From Palleronia rufa (lineage in GTDB: Bacteria; Pseudomonadota; Alphaproteobacteria; Rhodobacterales; Rhodobacteraceae), in assembly GCF_000743715.1 (NCBI RefSeq), contig NZ_JQEY01000004.1, positions 1 to 37,008 on the forward strand: a stretch of 37,008 bases of DNA, written 5' to 3'. How positions within the stretch are numbered: position 1 is the first letter of the stretch; each line of letters opens with the position of its first letter. The position numbers were made by a program, and so were the translations under genes. The notes beneath the pieces were generated by a model. The model saw only the letters and a list, made by a program, of their open reading frames with translations, was not told the origin of the DNA and did no database searches. This document shows, in pieces, positions 30,633 through 37,008 of this stretch.

Positions 30633-31529
30633 TTACTCGGCCTCCGCCGGCACCACAGACTCCATCTCGGCGACGGTCTGAAACTCGGACAGGAACTCAG
30701 GGCGCGTCTGCATCAGATACCGCACCACGCGCGCGTTCCCGAGGAGCTTGCCGACGTAGCCACGGAGCACGGTCAGCTGGAGGTGGTCCTGGCCGTAGGT
30801 GTCCTGGATCTGTGTGATCCCTTCCTGAAGCCGGGCAAGCTCCTTTTCCATTCGAGCGACCGCCTGAGGCGTCACGCCCTTGATGCGTTTGGGCTTGTTC
30901 GCCTCGACCAGCTGCGTCTGCGGTGTTGCGGCGAGGATCGCCGAGATGTAGGCGACGGAGTAGTTGTTGGCGTTCACCATGAGCTCGGCGGCTTCGATCT
31001 GGCGCAAGGGGATCATCTTGCGCAGCGTGGTGAACACGGCCGCAGTACAGGCCTTGTCCTTTAGAATCGCCACGGCTTCCGGGCAAATGCCGTCGAGCAG
31101 CTTGACCTTGCGCTGGATGCTGCGCGGGTTGAGGTCCAGCGCGGCCGCGATCTTCTCCTCCGAGACACCGCGCTCGATCGCTTTCAGGATCATCCGGTGC
31201 TCCTGAATGGGCGCGATACGGCTGATGCGCTTGTTGTAGGTGAAGGCCTCGTCGTCCGTCGACACGAGGCATTCGACCTGTTCCCGACCCAGATCCTTGA
31301 GGACTTCGATCCGGACATGTCCGTCGAGCAGCAGCCAGCTGCCGCTGGCATCCCCGTTTCGCGCGACCACCGGCGGCTCGACCAAACCGATCTCGCGGAT
31401 CGATGCTGTGATCTGGGTGTATTTCCGACTGGACTTGATGGACTTGCTTAGCACCCTGACAGGCAGGATGTCCGCGACCGGGATCGTGACGCAATCGTTC
31501 TCGAAGCCGAGTTGAACCTTCTTGGTCAT
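30633..31529 (-). CDS. ParB/RepB-like protein (second of a pair)
   Basis: This 298-aa protein has a ParB N-terminal-type domain (VTIPVADILPVRVL, then IREIGLVEPPVVA and LLLDGHVRIEVLKDLG, where GHVRIE matches the GxxR box) and a helix-turn-helix with KIAAALDLNPRSIQRKVKLL. The C-terminal part resembles the RepB plasmid partition C-terminal domain. ParB-fold proteins bind specific DNA and often CTP. The gene follows a related protein with an ATGA overlap and stands in a cassette headed by a serine recombinase, so a role in recombination control or in stable inheritance of the mobile element is more likely than chromosome partition, an inference. No ParA partner is present. Confidence 0.78.
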   Translation of the reverse strand: MTKKVQLGFENDCVTIPVADILPVRVLSKSIKSSRKYTQITASIREIGLVEPPVVARNGDASGSWLLLDGHVRIEVLKDLGREQVECLVSTDDEAFTYNKRISRIAPIQEHRMILKAIERGVSEEKIAAALDLNPRSIQRKVKLLDGICPEAVAILKDKACTAAVFTTLRKMIPLRQIEAAELMVNANNYSVAYISAILAATPQTQLVEANKPKRIKGVTPQAVARMEKELARLQEGITQIQDTYGQDHLQLTVLRGYVGKLLGNARVVRYLMQTRPEFLSEFQTVAEMESVVPAEAE

Positions 31530-32440
31530 TGCGCTGCCCTCTCGGCGAGGGAGTCCTGCAGGTAGCTGGGCATGGTTTCCAGACCTTCCGCGCGCAGCAG
31601 CGTCACGAAATGGTCGTCCTCGAGGAGGGTCCGGAATGCCTGGCAGATGAACAGCAGCCGCCCCTGCGTCAGTTCCGCTTTCTTGATCAAGAGCTTCTGG
31701 CGGTCCGCCTCTTTTTGGTAGGCACGCACCAACGCCTCGCTCGTCAGAGGTCGCCGGTTTCGGCCGTCGCGGCCGTATTGCTTGGGATGGATCTTCTTTC
31801 CACGCGCCTCGCGCTGTTCGATCAGGCGCCGGGCCGCCGCGAGTTTTTTTCCGCGCAGTTTCTTCTGCGTGTAGGCATCCATCAGCGCACGCTGCGCGCC
31901 TTCGGCATCGGTCTTCGATATGTCGATGGCGAGGTTGAGCGGCAGCAGACCCGTCTCGACGGCGGTGACGAGCCGCTCTTCGCCGCGCTCCAGGAGACCA
32001 GCAATCATGCCGACATAGTCCGGTGAGACGCCGATCTTGTCGCCGATTTGCCGGTCGTTATAGCCCCGTTCGCGGAGCGTGCCGATTTCCCGCATCAGAT
32101 CGATCGGACGATGCTGGCGACGCGCGCAGTTCTCGACGAGGCTCATCACCAGGCAGTCGGACTCATTGGCATCGATGACAATGGCGGGGATGGCTTTCTG
32201 CTTCAGTTGAATGAAGGCCTCGAGCCGCCCTTGGCCGCAGACGAGGTCATATTCCTGTGGATCTGTGTCGGTGCGGCGGGTGACGGTGATTGGGCGCTTC
32301 AAACCGATCTTGGCGATGTTCTCCACCATGTCCGCAAACGTCCTGGGGTTTCGGACCCGCGGATTGAGAACGCGAATGCGGTCGGTCGGGACCAGGGTGA
32401 CTTCCGTCTGGTGAGTTTCTTCCGCGCTTTTGGCCATCAT
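31526..32440 (-). CDS. ParB/RepB-like protein (first of a pair)
   Basis: This 304-aa protein has the ParB N-terminal pattern: VTLVPTDRIRVLNPRVRNP, IAKIGLKRPITVTRR, DLVCGQGRLEAFIQL (GQGRLEA box) and LVENCARRQHRPIDL, followed by a helix-turn-helix GYNDRQIGDKIGVSPDYVGM. The C-terminal region is lysine- and arginine-rich (LRGKKLAAARRLIEQREARG). ATG 32440 overlaps the recombinase stop and has GGAGGT just upstream; a second ATG follows at once. The protein is related to, but clearly different from, its downstream neighbour. With that neighbour and the recombinase it makes a three-gene operon with overlapping starts and stops, suggesting that they work together. Confidence 0.8.
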   Translation of the reverse strand: MMAKSAEETHQTEVTLVPTDRIRVLNPRVRNPRTFADMVENIAKIGLKRPITVTRRTDTDPQEYDLVCGQGRLEAFIQLKQKAIPAIVIDANESDCLVMSLVENCARRQHRPIDLMREIGTLRERGYNDRQIGDKIGVSPDYVGMIAGLLERGEERLVTAVETGLLPLNLAIDISKTDAEGAQRALMDAYTQKKLRGKKLAAARRLIEQREARGKKIHPKQYGRDGRNRRPLTSEALVRAYQKEADRQKLLIKKAELTQGRLLFICQAFRTLLEDDHFVTLLRAEGLETMPSYLQDSLAERAAQ

Positions 32441-34011
32441 GCCACCTCCGTCACCTTCGCCCGCCCGGCGAGGGCGTAGAAATCTTCAAGTGTTTCAGTT
32501 CGATAGGCATCGAGCCACAGGCCGTTCTGCTCGGCCATCTTCAGCCGCGCGTCGGTCATGTCGATGCTGGGTAGAAGGTAGAAATCGCGCGGCGCGTCGT
32601 TGGTCTCGTTCATCCGCACAGCAATCGTGATGTCCGGAACGAGGCCGGTGTCGAGACGGATGTGCCAGCGCAAGGATCCAGCTGCCGTCGCCTGGCAGCG
32701 GGCCAGAACGACCGACACTGTGAATTCATCATTCACGCGCAGCAGCTGCGTGTCGGGGGCCTGCACCACGCGACCTCCCTGGGCGGCCACGCCCTCGATG
32801 ATCTCCTCAACGACCTGGGGGTGGGCAGCGCGCAGCGCCTTGTTGATCTCGATGTAGCGGTAGTCCCGCTCCGGCTCATAGCCGATGAGGCGATAGGCGC
32901 GCAGCAGGCTGCCAAACCGGCTGCGGTAAGCACTGGACGAGGGCAGATCGTTTTCTTCGTCGATGATCAGGCCGGACAGCGTGCCCTGCCGTTTCAGGAT
33001 CGCCCGCAGGGCATCGAGCAGCTCCTCGTCCGAGAAATGGCGGCTGCGCGCATCCACGATTTCCCGCGCGCGCAAGAACAGCGCATTGTCGACGATGGCC
33101 GGATAGGCGCCCTCGGCCCGGATCCACATGTCCCGTGGATTCACGATACGGCGCTGCTTCAGCTTGAACGATACCTTGTTGAAGACGTTGTTCCCGATGT
33201 ATTTTTCGTTGGTCAGAACCTGATGGACCGTCGCCCGGGTCCACGGTCGGTCGAGATCGGTGCGGTGCCCTTCGCCGTTCAAAACCTCCGCGATCTCGCG
33301 CTCGGACCGCCCCTCATTCACGAACATCTCATACATGCGCTGGACGACCCGCTGTTCCTCCTCGGGGCCGGGGACGAGGATCACGCGGTCGGTCTGCAGG
33401 CTCTTCTGCTCGCCGCGGGACAGTTCGCCCTTGGGGTTTCCATGCTCATCGATCAATACGCGCCGGAGCCCGTATCCGGCCGCGCCGCCTTGGCGATATC
33501 CAAGCTCTACCAGGCGGCATTGCCCCGCAAAAACCTTCACCGAAAGCTCACGGCTGTATTCGCCGGCCATGACGCGCTTGACGGTCTTCAGAAGGTTAGA
33601 GCCGATGCTGCCATCGTTCTCGAACTGTTCACCGCAGTAGTGCACACGGATTCCGGCGCGGGAACAGACGTGCTCATGGTATGCGCCCTCATCGGCGTCC
33701 TGAAATCGACCCCAGCGGCTGACGTCATAGACGAGGATCGCCTTGAAGTCAGCGTGGCCGGATTGGACCTCGGCCATCAGGTTCTGCAGCGCCTCGCGGC
33801 CGTCGAGCCGCAATCCCGACCTGCCTGAGTCCTCAAACGTATGCAGAATGGTCAGGCCACGAGCCTCGGCATAGCTGCGAATGACATCGAGCTGGTTCTC
33901 GGTGGAGTACTTTTGGTGATCGGTCGACATCCGCACATAAGCGACGGCTGGCACATCCTTCTCAGGGTGCACCTCGTGCTTATCGGAATGGGTCGCCCAA
34001 CGACCGCTCAC
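32437..34011 (-). CDS. Large serine recombinase
   Basis: This 524-aa protein has an N-terminal resolvase domain (residues about 20-165) with the catalytic serine S29 in AYVRMSTDHQ, then FEDSGRSGLRLDGREAL and LVYDVSRWGRFQD, and a recombinase domain (about 190-310) with YGLRRVLIDEHG and ATVHQVLTNEKYIGNNVFN. The usual C-terminal zinc ribbon is not visible (no CxxC pair); instead residues about 330-524 form a region I do not recognise. Large serine recombinases integrate and excise elements between short att sites. GTG 34011 was chosen because AGGAG lies 8 bases before it; the frame begins MSGRWATHSD. Upstream a divergent HTH gene starts at 34106. Confidence 0.9.
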   Translation of the reverse strand: MSGRWATHSDKHEVHPEKDVPAVAYVRMSTDHQKYSTENQLDVIRSYAEARGLTILHTFEDSGRSGLRLDGREALQNLMAEVQSGHADFKAILVYDVSRWGRFQDADEGAYHEHVCSRAGIRVHYCGEQFENDGSIGSNLLKTVKRVMAGEYSRELSVKVFAGQCRLVELGYRQGGAAGYGLRRVLIDEHGNPKGELSRGEQKSLQTDRVILVPGPEEEQRVVQRMYEMFVNEGRSEREIAEVLNGEGHRTDLDRPWTRATVHQVLTNEKYIGNNVFNKVSFKLKQRRIVNPRDMWIRAEGAYPAIVDNALFLRAREIVDARSRHFSDEELLDALRAILKRQGTLSGLIIDEENDLPSSSAYRSRFGSLLRAYRLIGYEPERDYRYIEINKALRAAHPQVVEEIIEGVAAQGGRVVQAPDTQLLRVNDEFTVSVVLARCQATAAGSLRWHIRLDTGLVPDITIAVRMNETNDAPRDFYLLPSIDMTDARLKMAEQNGLWLDAYRTETLEDFYALAGRAKVTEVA

Positions 34012-34105
34012 ATGCGTATCTCCTCATTATTCCAGGCAAATCCATCGCTCCCGTCGGAATCAACGGCTGAATTCTTCGCGTCCATGTAAAGCGAAGGAGG
34101 GTGGA

Positions 34106-34504
34106 ATGTCGTTTCCGAAAAAGGGCAAGTTCTTTCCAAGGGAAAACGGATATAATGAAAAAACGGAGCAGCTAACGAATGGCGGCTTCGTCGAAGAAAT
34201 CGCGGCGGCGTTGAAACGATCGTTGGGAGATAGTCGGGCGGGCGTGAAGACCGTGGCAGCCTGGACGGGTGCCAACGAGAAGACGGTGAAGAACTGGTTC
34301 TCCGGTACTTACGGTCCGAGCGGTGCTCACCTGGCCGCGCTGGCGCGCCACTCCGACGAGGTGCTCGCCACGTTCTTGGCTATGGCGGGGCGCGAGGATC
34401 TGATGGTTGCCATCAAACTCGCGGCGGCCGAGCAGGCGGTCGAGGAACTGCTTGAAGCCGTGCGGCAGCTGAACCGCGAGGAACCTAGCGATACCGTCAT
34501 TTGA
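34106..34504 (+). CDS. Small HTH DNA-binding protein, divergent from the recombinase
   Basis: This 132-aa protein starts at ATG 34106, preceded by a strong GAAGGAGGGTGG ribosome binding site. Residues about 28-75 read as a helix-turn-helix (AALKRSLGDSRAGVKTVAAW then ANEKTVKNWFSGTYGPSG), followed by a helical tail (AEQAVEELLEAVRQLNREE). It looks like a phage-type repressor or excision-control protein. The 94-base divergent region to the recombinase (34012-34105) probably holds both promoters, so control of the recombinase operon is likely but inferred. Confidence 0.8.
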   Translation: MSFPKKGKFFPRENGYNEKTEQLTNGGFVEEIAAALKRSLGDSRAGVKTVAAWTGANEKTVKNWFSGTYGPSGAHLAALARHSDEVLATFLAMAGREDLMVAIKLAAAEQAVEELLEAVRQLNREEPSDTVI

Positions 34505-34528
34505 TCAGTCGTCAGGCGGTCGAGAGTT

Positions 34529-34771
34529 TTGTCCCTCACCAGCGCGCAGGATTTCGAAGCGATCCTGCGCGGTGGAAACCTGCACGAGAGAGAGTTGGTC
34601 GCCGGGTTCGTTTCCACCGCCACTTGCCCCCGCGAAAGCGTTCTCCCGATCCGGCTGCGGCCGGATTTTTCCGTTGTTTTCGAGGGTTATGCGGGAGGGG
34701 CTGTTAACCGGCCCACGCCCCGAAGGGCGCGCATCCGTTCTCTCCAGGCCGATATTCTCCGGACCTGTTAA
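34529..34771 (+). CDS. Possible small protein of unknown function
   Basis: An 80-codon frame starts at TTG 34529 (MSLTSAQDFEAILRGGNLHERELVAGFVSTATCPRESVLP and onwards), just after the HTH gene and in the same direction. The first 50 residues look protein-like (HERELVAGF, RLRPDFSVVFEGY); the end runs into a repeat-rich stretch. No strong ribosome binding site is visible. It may be a real small gene or a remnant. Confidence 0.3.
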   Translation: MSLTSAQDFEAILRGGNLHERELVAGFVSTATCPRESVLPIRLRPDFSVVFEGYAGGAVNRPTPRRARIRSLQADILRTC

Positions 34772-34792
34772 CCGCGCGCGGTCCGGTTAAGC
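34701..34792. repeat. Short direct and inverted TTAACCG repeats
   Basis: CTGTTAACCG occurs at 34701-34710 and again at 34765-34774, and the second copy is followed by CGGTTAA in inverted orientation (TTAACCG-N9-CGGTTAA). The spacing suggests a binding or recombination site for a neighbouring protein. The rest of 34793-34896 holds nothing recognisable. Confidence 0.45.
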
Positions 34793-34896
34793 CGGTCAAG
34801 GCCCTGATAATGAAGGGTTTTGAGCCACAGGTCATTCGTAACCGTTGTGAAAGACGTATCCATGCCGCAGGGAACTGGCGTCGAACTCTGTGATGG

Positions 34897-36483
34897 TTAG
34901 GGCAAGTAATCGAATGCATCCGCGCTTTCATACAGAGCCTTGATGGTTGTCGCGGCAGAGACCGACGCGCGCGTCGCGGCTTCCTTTAGGTCCAAAACAC
35001 GGAACTTGTCGCCGATCTTCGCAACTGCCTCGATCCGACGATACTGGTCGCCGAAGCGTTCTGCGTACTGCGCCAGCCCCTTGAGCTTCGGCATCGCGTC
35101 GCCGAACTGAATGCCGTGCGGATCGACGATATCGGCGGCGACGGTCCCATCGTCCTGCTGAACGAAAAAAACGAAGTCTGGCCTGACGATCCTTGGTTTG
35201 CCCCCATCCTCGTAAATGATGCCAAGCGAGTCCTGGCTGGCGCGCGACGGGTTCCGGTACCACGCGACGGCTCCCGCCCGCGCGAGTTCGGATTTCACGA
35301 CTTCACCTTCCCAGGAATTGAAGTCCTCGGGGAACATCCCATGCTCATCGCACAGCATGTGCCGCTCGAACGATGGCAGCGGGGTCTCTGAGCCGTTCGC
35401 CTCGCGGATCGTCGTCGGTTGCATCCAAGACGTCGGTCGAGCCAGGTCCACATCCATGGGGCTCGCGCTCATCTCACGGATCTGGCGATACACGTCCTGA
35501 CGCTCGTCGGAGAGGTTCTTGATGTCGACCCGGAAGCGAGTGAGCCATTGGTTCGCGAGTTTCTCGGCCTCAGTCTCAAGTGTCTCTCGGATGCCGGGAA
35601 CCAATCCCAGAGCGCCAATCGTGACGTGTGCATCGATGATAGCGGCCTCCATGTCGTCCGCATCGCCTTCGCTCCGCGCCAGGTAGTCGCTGTACGACGT
35701 CGCAAGATCCGGACTGATCGCGCGGCCCGCCCTGCGATATGCGTCTTCGATCACGGCGTAGTCCGCTTCCTCGAGGAAGTCGTCGAACGACATGCCGCCG
35801 CCTTTCAGGTCGGCCTTCAGGCTCTTGCCTTCGACTGTCAGGACCGATTTGCGGGCAGTCTCGATTTCCGCCTTGTAGCGCGCTCTGGCGCCATCGAGCA
35901 CCTTGTGCATTTCCGCATGAGCAGCCTTGCCAGCGTCCTCGAGCAGGCCATCCACGGCCAGCTCGTGCGCCAGCGAGGTCAGTCTCTTGACGGGACGGGC
36001 ATGCCGCTTCGGCAGGGATTGGGATGGCAGCGAGAGCAGCTTGTCCCAAACCGCCTCCGGGATCGCAGAATTGGGCTTCAGCTCGACGGGGTTGATCAGC
36101 ACGCGGCGGCCCGGCAGGTCGTCGCCGCCGTCCCCACCGGACATCAGCGCCTTGGCGACGTCCTTGACCGAGGCTTCGTCGAAGAACGGTAGCAGGCAAT
36201 CGACCGAGTTCAGTCGTTCATTGCCCGGGATCCGCCGCGCCAATGGGGTGCGTACCATGCGCCCCAGCAGCTGCGTGATGTGCGTCTTGTCCCGAGCGGG
36301 CCGGAACGACACCATGACTTCGGCGCGCGGACAGTCCCACCCTGTGCTGATGGCGTCCTTCGCGATCAGGATCCGGACCCACGTCGATTCCTGAACACGT
36401 TCGGGCGAGATGTAGGGCACGGTATGGCGGCCGAAGGTCTGGGTGGAGTGTTCCCCGAACACATGCGCCACCGCATCCTCGGG
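34897..36483 (-). pseudogene. Type III restriction-like / DEAD-DEAH helicase, C-terminal half only
   Basis: An open frame of about 525 codons runs from the IS end at about 36483 down to TAA at 34897. It contains the C-terminal RecA-like half of an SF2 helicase (ILIAKDAISTGWDCPRAEVM, then THITQLLGRMVRTPLARR as motif VI) and a long C-terminal region with RPDFVFFVQQ, TVAADIVDPHG and MPKLKGLAQYAERFG, which resembles the end of type III restriction (Res) helicases and may be a degenerate PD-(D/E)XK-type nuclease. Motifs I and II (Walker A and DEAD/DEAH) are missing because the gene is interrupted by the second IS. A GTG at 36471 could start a fragment, but that would lack ATP binding. The missing half and any partner methylase may lie beyond the window. 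Confidence 0.78.
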
Positions 36484-37008
36484 GCTTTGTTGCGCAAAGA
36501 CTGGGTGAGGGATTCATCTCGTGAATCCAGCGTGGTAGCTGTCCTGCATGAGCAGACCGATCCCGCCGAGCTACAAGACAAAGAACTGGCCGGCCTACAA
36601 CGAAGCGCTGAAGCAGCGTGGTTCCCTGACGATCTGGTTCGATCCGGACATGGTCTGGGTGCCGCCGCCGACCGGCAAGCGAGGCCGGCAGCCGTTATAT
36701 AGCGACGCCGCGATCCAGACATGCCTGACGATGAAAGTCCTTTTTGGCATGGCGCTCCGACAGACGACCGGGTTCATTGAAAGCCTCCTGCGCCTGGTCG
36801 GCCTCGACTGGGCGGTGCCCGACTTCAGCACACTGAGCCGGCGCCAGAAGACCTTGTCCGTGACTATTCCCTACCGCGGCTCAGATGGGCCGCTGAACCT
36901 GTTGATCGACAGCACCGGCATCAAGGCAGAGGGTGAAGGCGAGTGGAACGCCCGCAAGCATGGCGGCGCGAAACGCCGTCTATGGCGCAAGATCCACATC
37001 GGCGTCGA
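36482..37008 (+). mobile_element. Second IS5-family element, left end, runs off the window
   Basis: The left end reads GGGCTTTGTTGCGCAAA (36482-36498), an IS903-like terminal sequence, followed by the transposase at 36548. It splits the helicase gene. The right end lies outside the window. Its end matches the right end of the first IS at most of the outer 13 bases, but the transposases differ. Confidence 0.82.
36548..37008 (+). CDS. IS5-family transposase, N-terminal part
   Basis: The frame starts at ATG 36548 (MSRPIPPSYKTKNWPAYNEA) and runs off the window edge after about 153 residues. It shows the IS903-like opening (SYKTKNWPAYNEALKQRGS), the RRQKTL motif and the first catalytic aspartate in LLIDSTGIK; the other two active-site residues lie outside. 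It has diverged from the left transposase (about 60% identity by eye), and the two are in opposite orientation. Confidence 0.9.
   Translation, partial: MSRPIPPSYKTKNWPAYNEALKQRGSLTIWFDPDMVWVPPPTGKRGRQPLYSDAAIQTCLTMKVLFGMALRQTTGFIESLLRLVGLDWAVPDFSTLSRRQKTLSVTIPYRGSDGPLNLLIDSTGIKAEGEGEWNARKHGGAKRRLWRKIHIGV

Noticed and set aside
32662-33828. 388-codon plus-strand open frame
   Set aside because: Antisense to the serine recombinase, whose catalytic motifs are intact.
35419-36192. 257-codon plus-strand open frame
   Set aside because: Antisense to the helicase fragment; composition is that of a reverse-strand shadow.
1-37008. CRISPR arrays, tRNA and rRNA genes
   Set aside because: No regularly spaced repeats and no recognisable tRNA or rRNA segments were seen on reading both strands.

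Overview
The base composition (about 60-66% G+C in the phage genes), the phage gene order and the GTA-type tail proteins point to a chromosome or large replicon of an alphaproteobacterium, most likely of the Rhodobacterales. No rRNA, tRNA or CRISPR array was seen. The window reads as a mosaic accessory region bounded on both sides by IS5-family (IS903-like) elements.

Region by region: (1) 1-783, minus strand, a LysR-type regulator whose first codons are replaced by the end of an IS5-family element at about 782-1833. (2) 1834-2212, an AT-richer minus-strand gene cut at its 3' end by the same IS. (3) 2268-15216, plus strand, a prophage tail and lysis module that starts abruptly at a tail-terminator gene with no head or packaging genes. 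Its order is tail terminator, tail tube, assembly chaperone with a probable -1 frameshift, 805-aa tape measure, DUF2460, DUF2163 hub, NlpC/P60, GTA-type TIM-barrel megatron, DUF2793-C1q fibre, small TM protein, terminator, M15 endolysin and an overlapping spanin pair. (4) 15227-26382, minus strand, a tightly packed six-gene defence operon transcribed right to left: WYL regulator (BrxR/CapW-like), BrxC/PglY-like ATPase, short PglZ, DUF1156 methyltransferase (PglXI-like), an unrecognised 166-aa protein and an SNF2 helicase (BrxHII-like). (5) 26663-30207, minus strand, an McrBC pair whose McrB carries an EVE domain. (6) 30633-34011, minus strand, a serine recombinase followed by two ParB/RepB-like proteins in ATGA-coupled order, with a divergent HTH gene at 34106. 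(7) 34897 to about 36483, the C-terminal half of a type III restriction-like helicase interrupted by a second, different IS5-family element that runs off the right edge.

The most notable feature is a 142-bp direct repeat (132/142 identical by hand count, no gaps). One copy ends 1 base before the start codon of the WYL regulator; the other lies 59 bases upstream of mcrB. Both contain the same two palindromes. This suggests that the BREX-like operon and the McrBC operon share one duplicated promoter/operator, probably read by the WYL protein, so that a methylation-based system and a restriction system that may read modified DNA would be co-regulated. The repeats also flank McrBC as a 3.88-kb unit that homologous recombination could delete while leaving one promoter in front of the BREX-like operon.

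The BREX-like operon has the protein classes of type 3 BREX (DUF1156 methylase, SNF2 helicase, PglZ, P-loop ATPase) but a different gene order, an unusually short PglZ, no BrxA or recognisable BrxF, and one unassigned protein. It is best treated as a BREX variant. All functional calls are from reading the protein sequences; no database search was possible.
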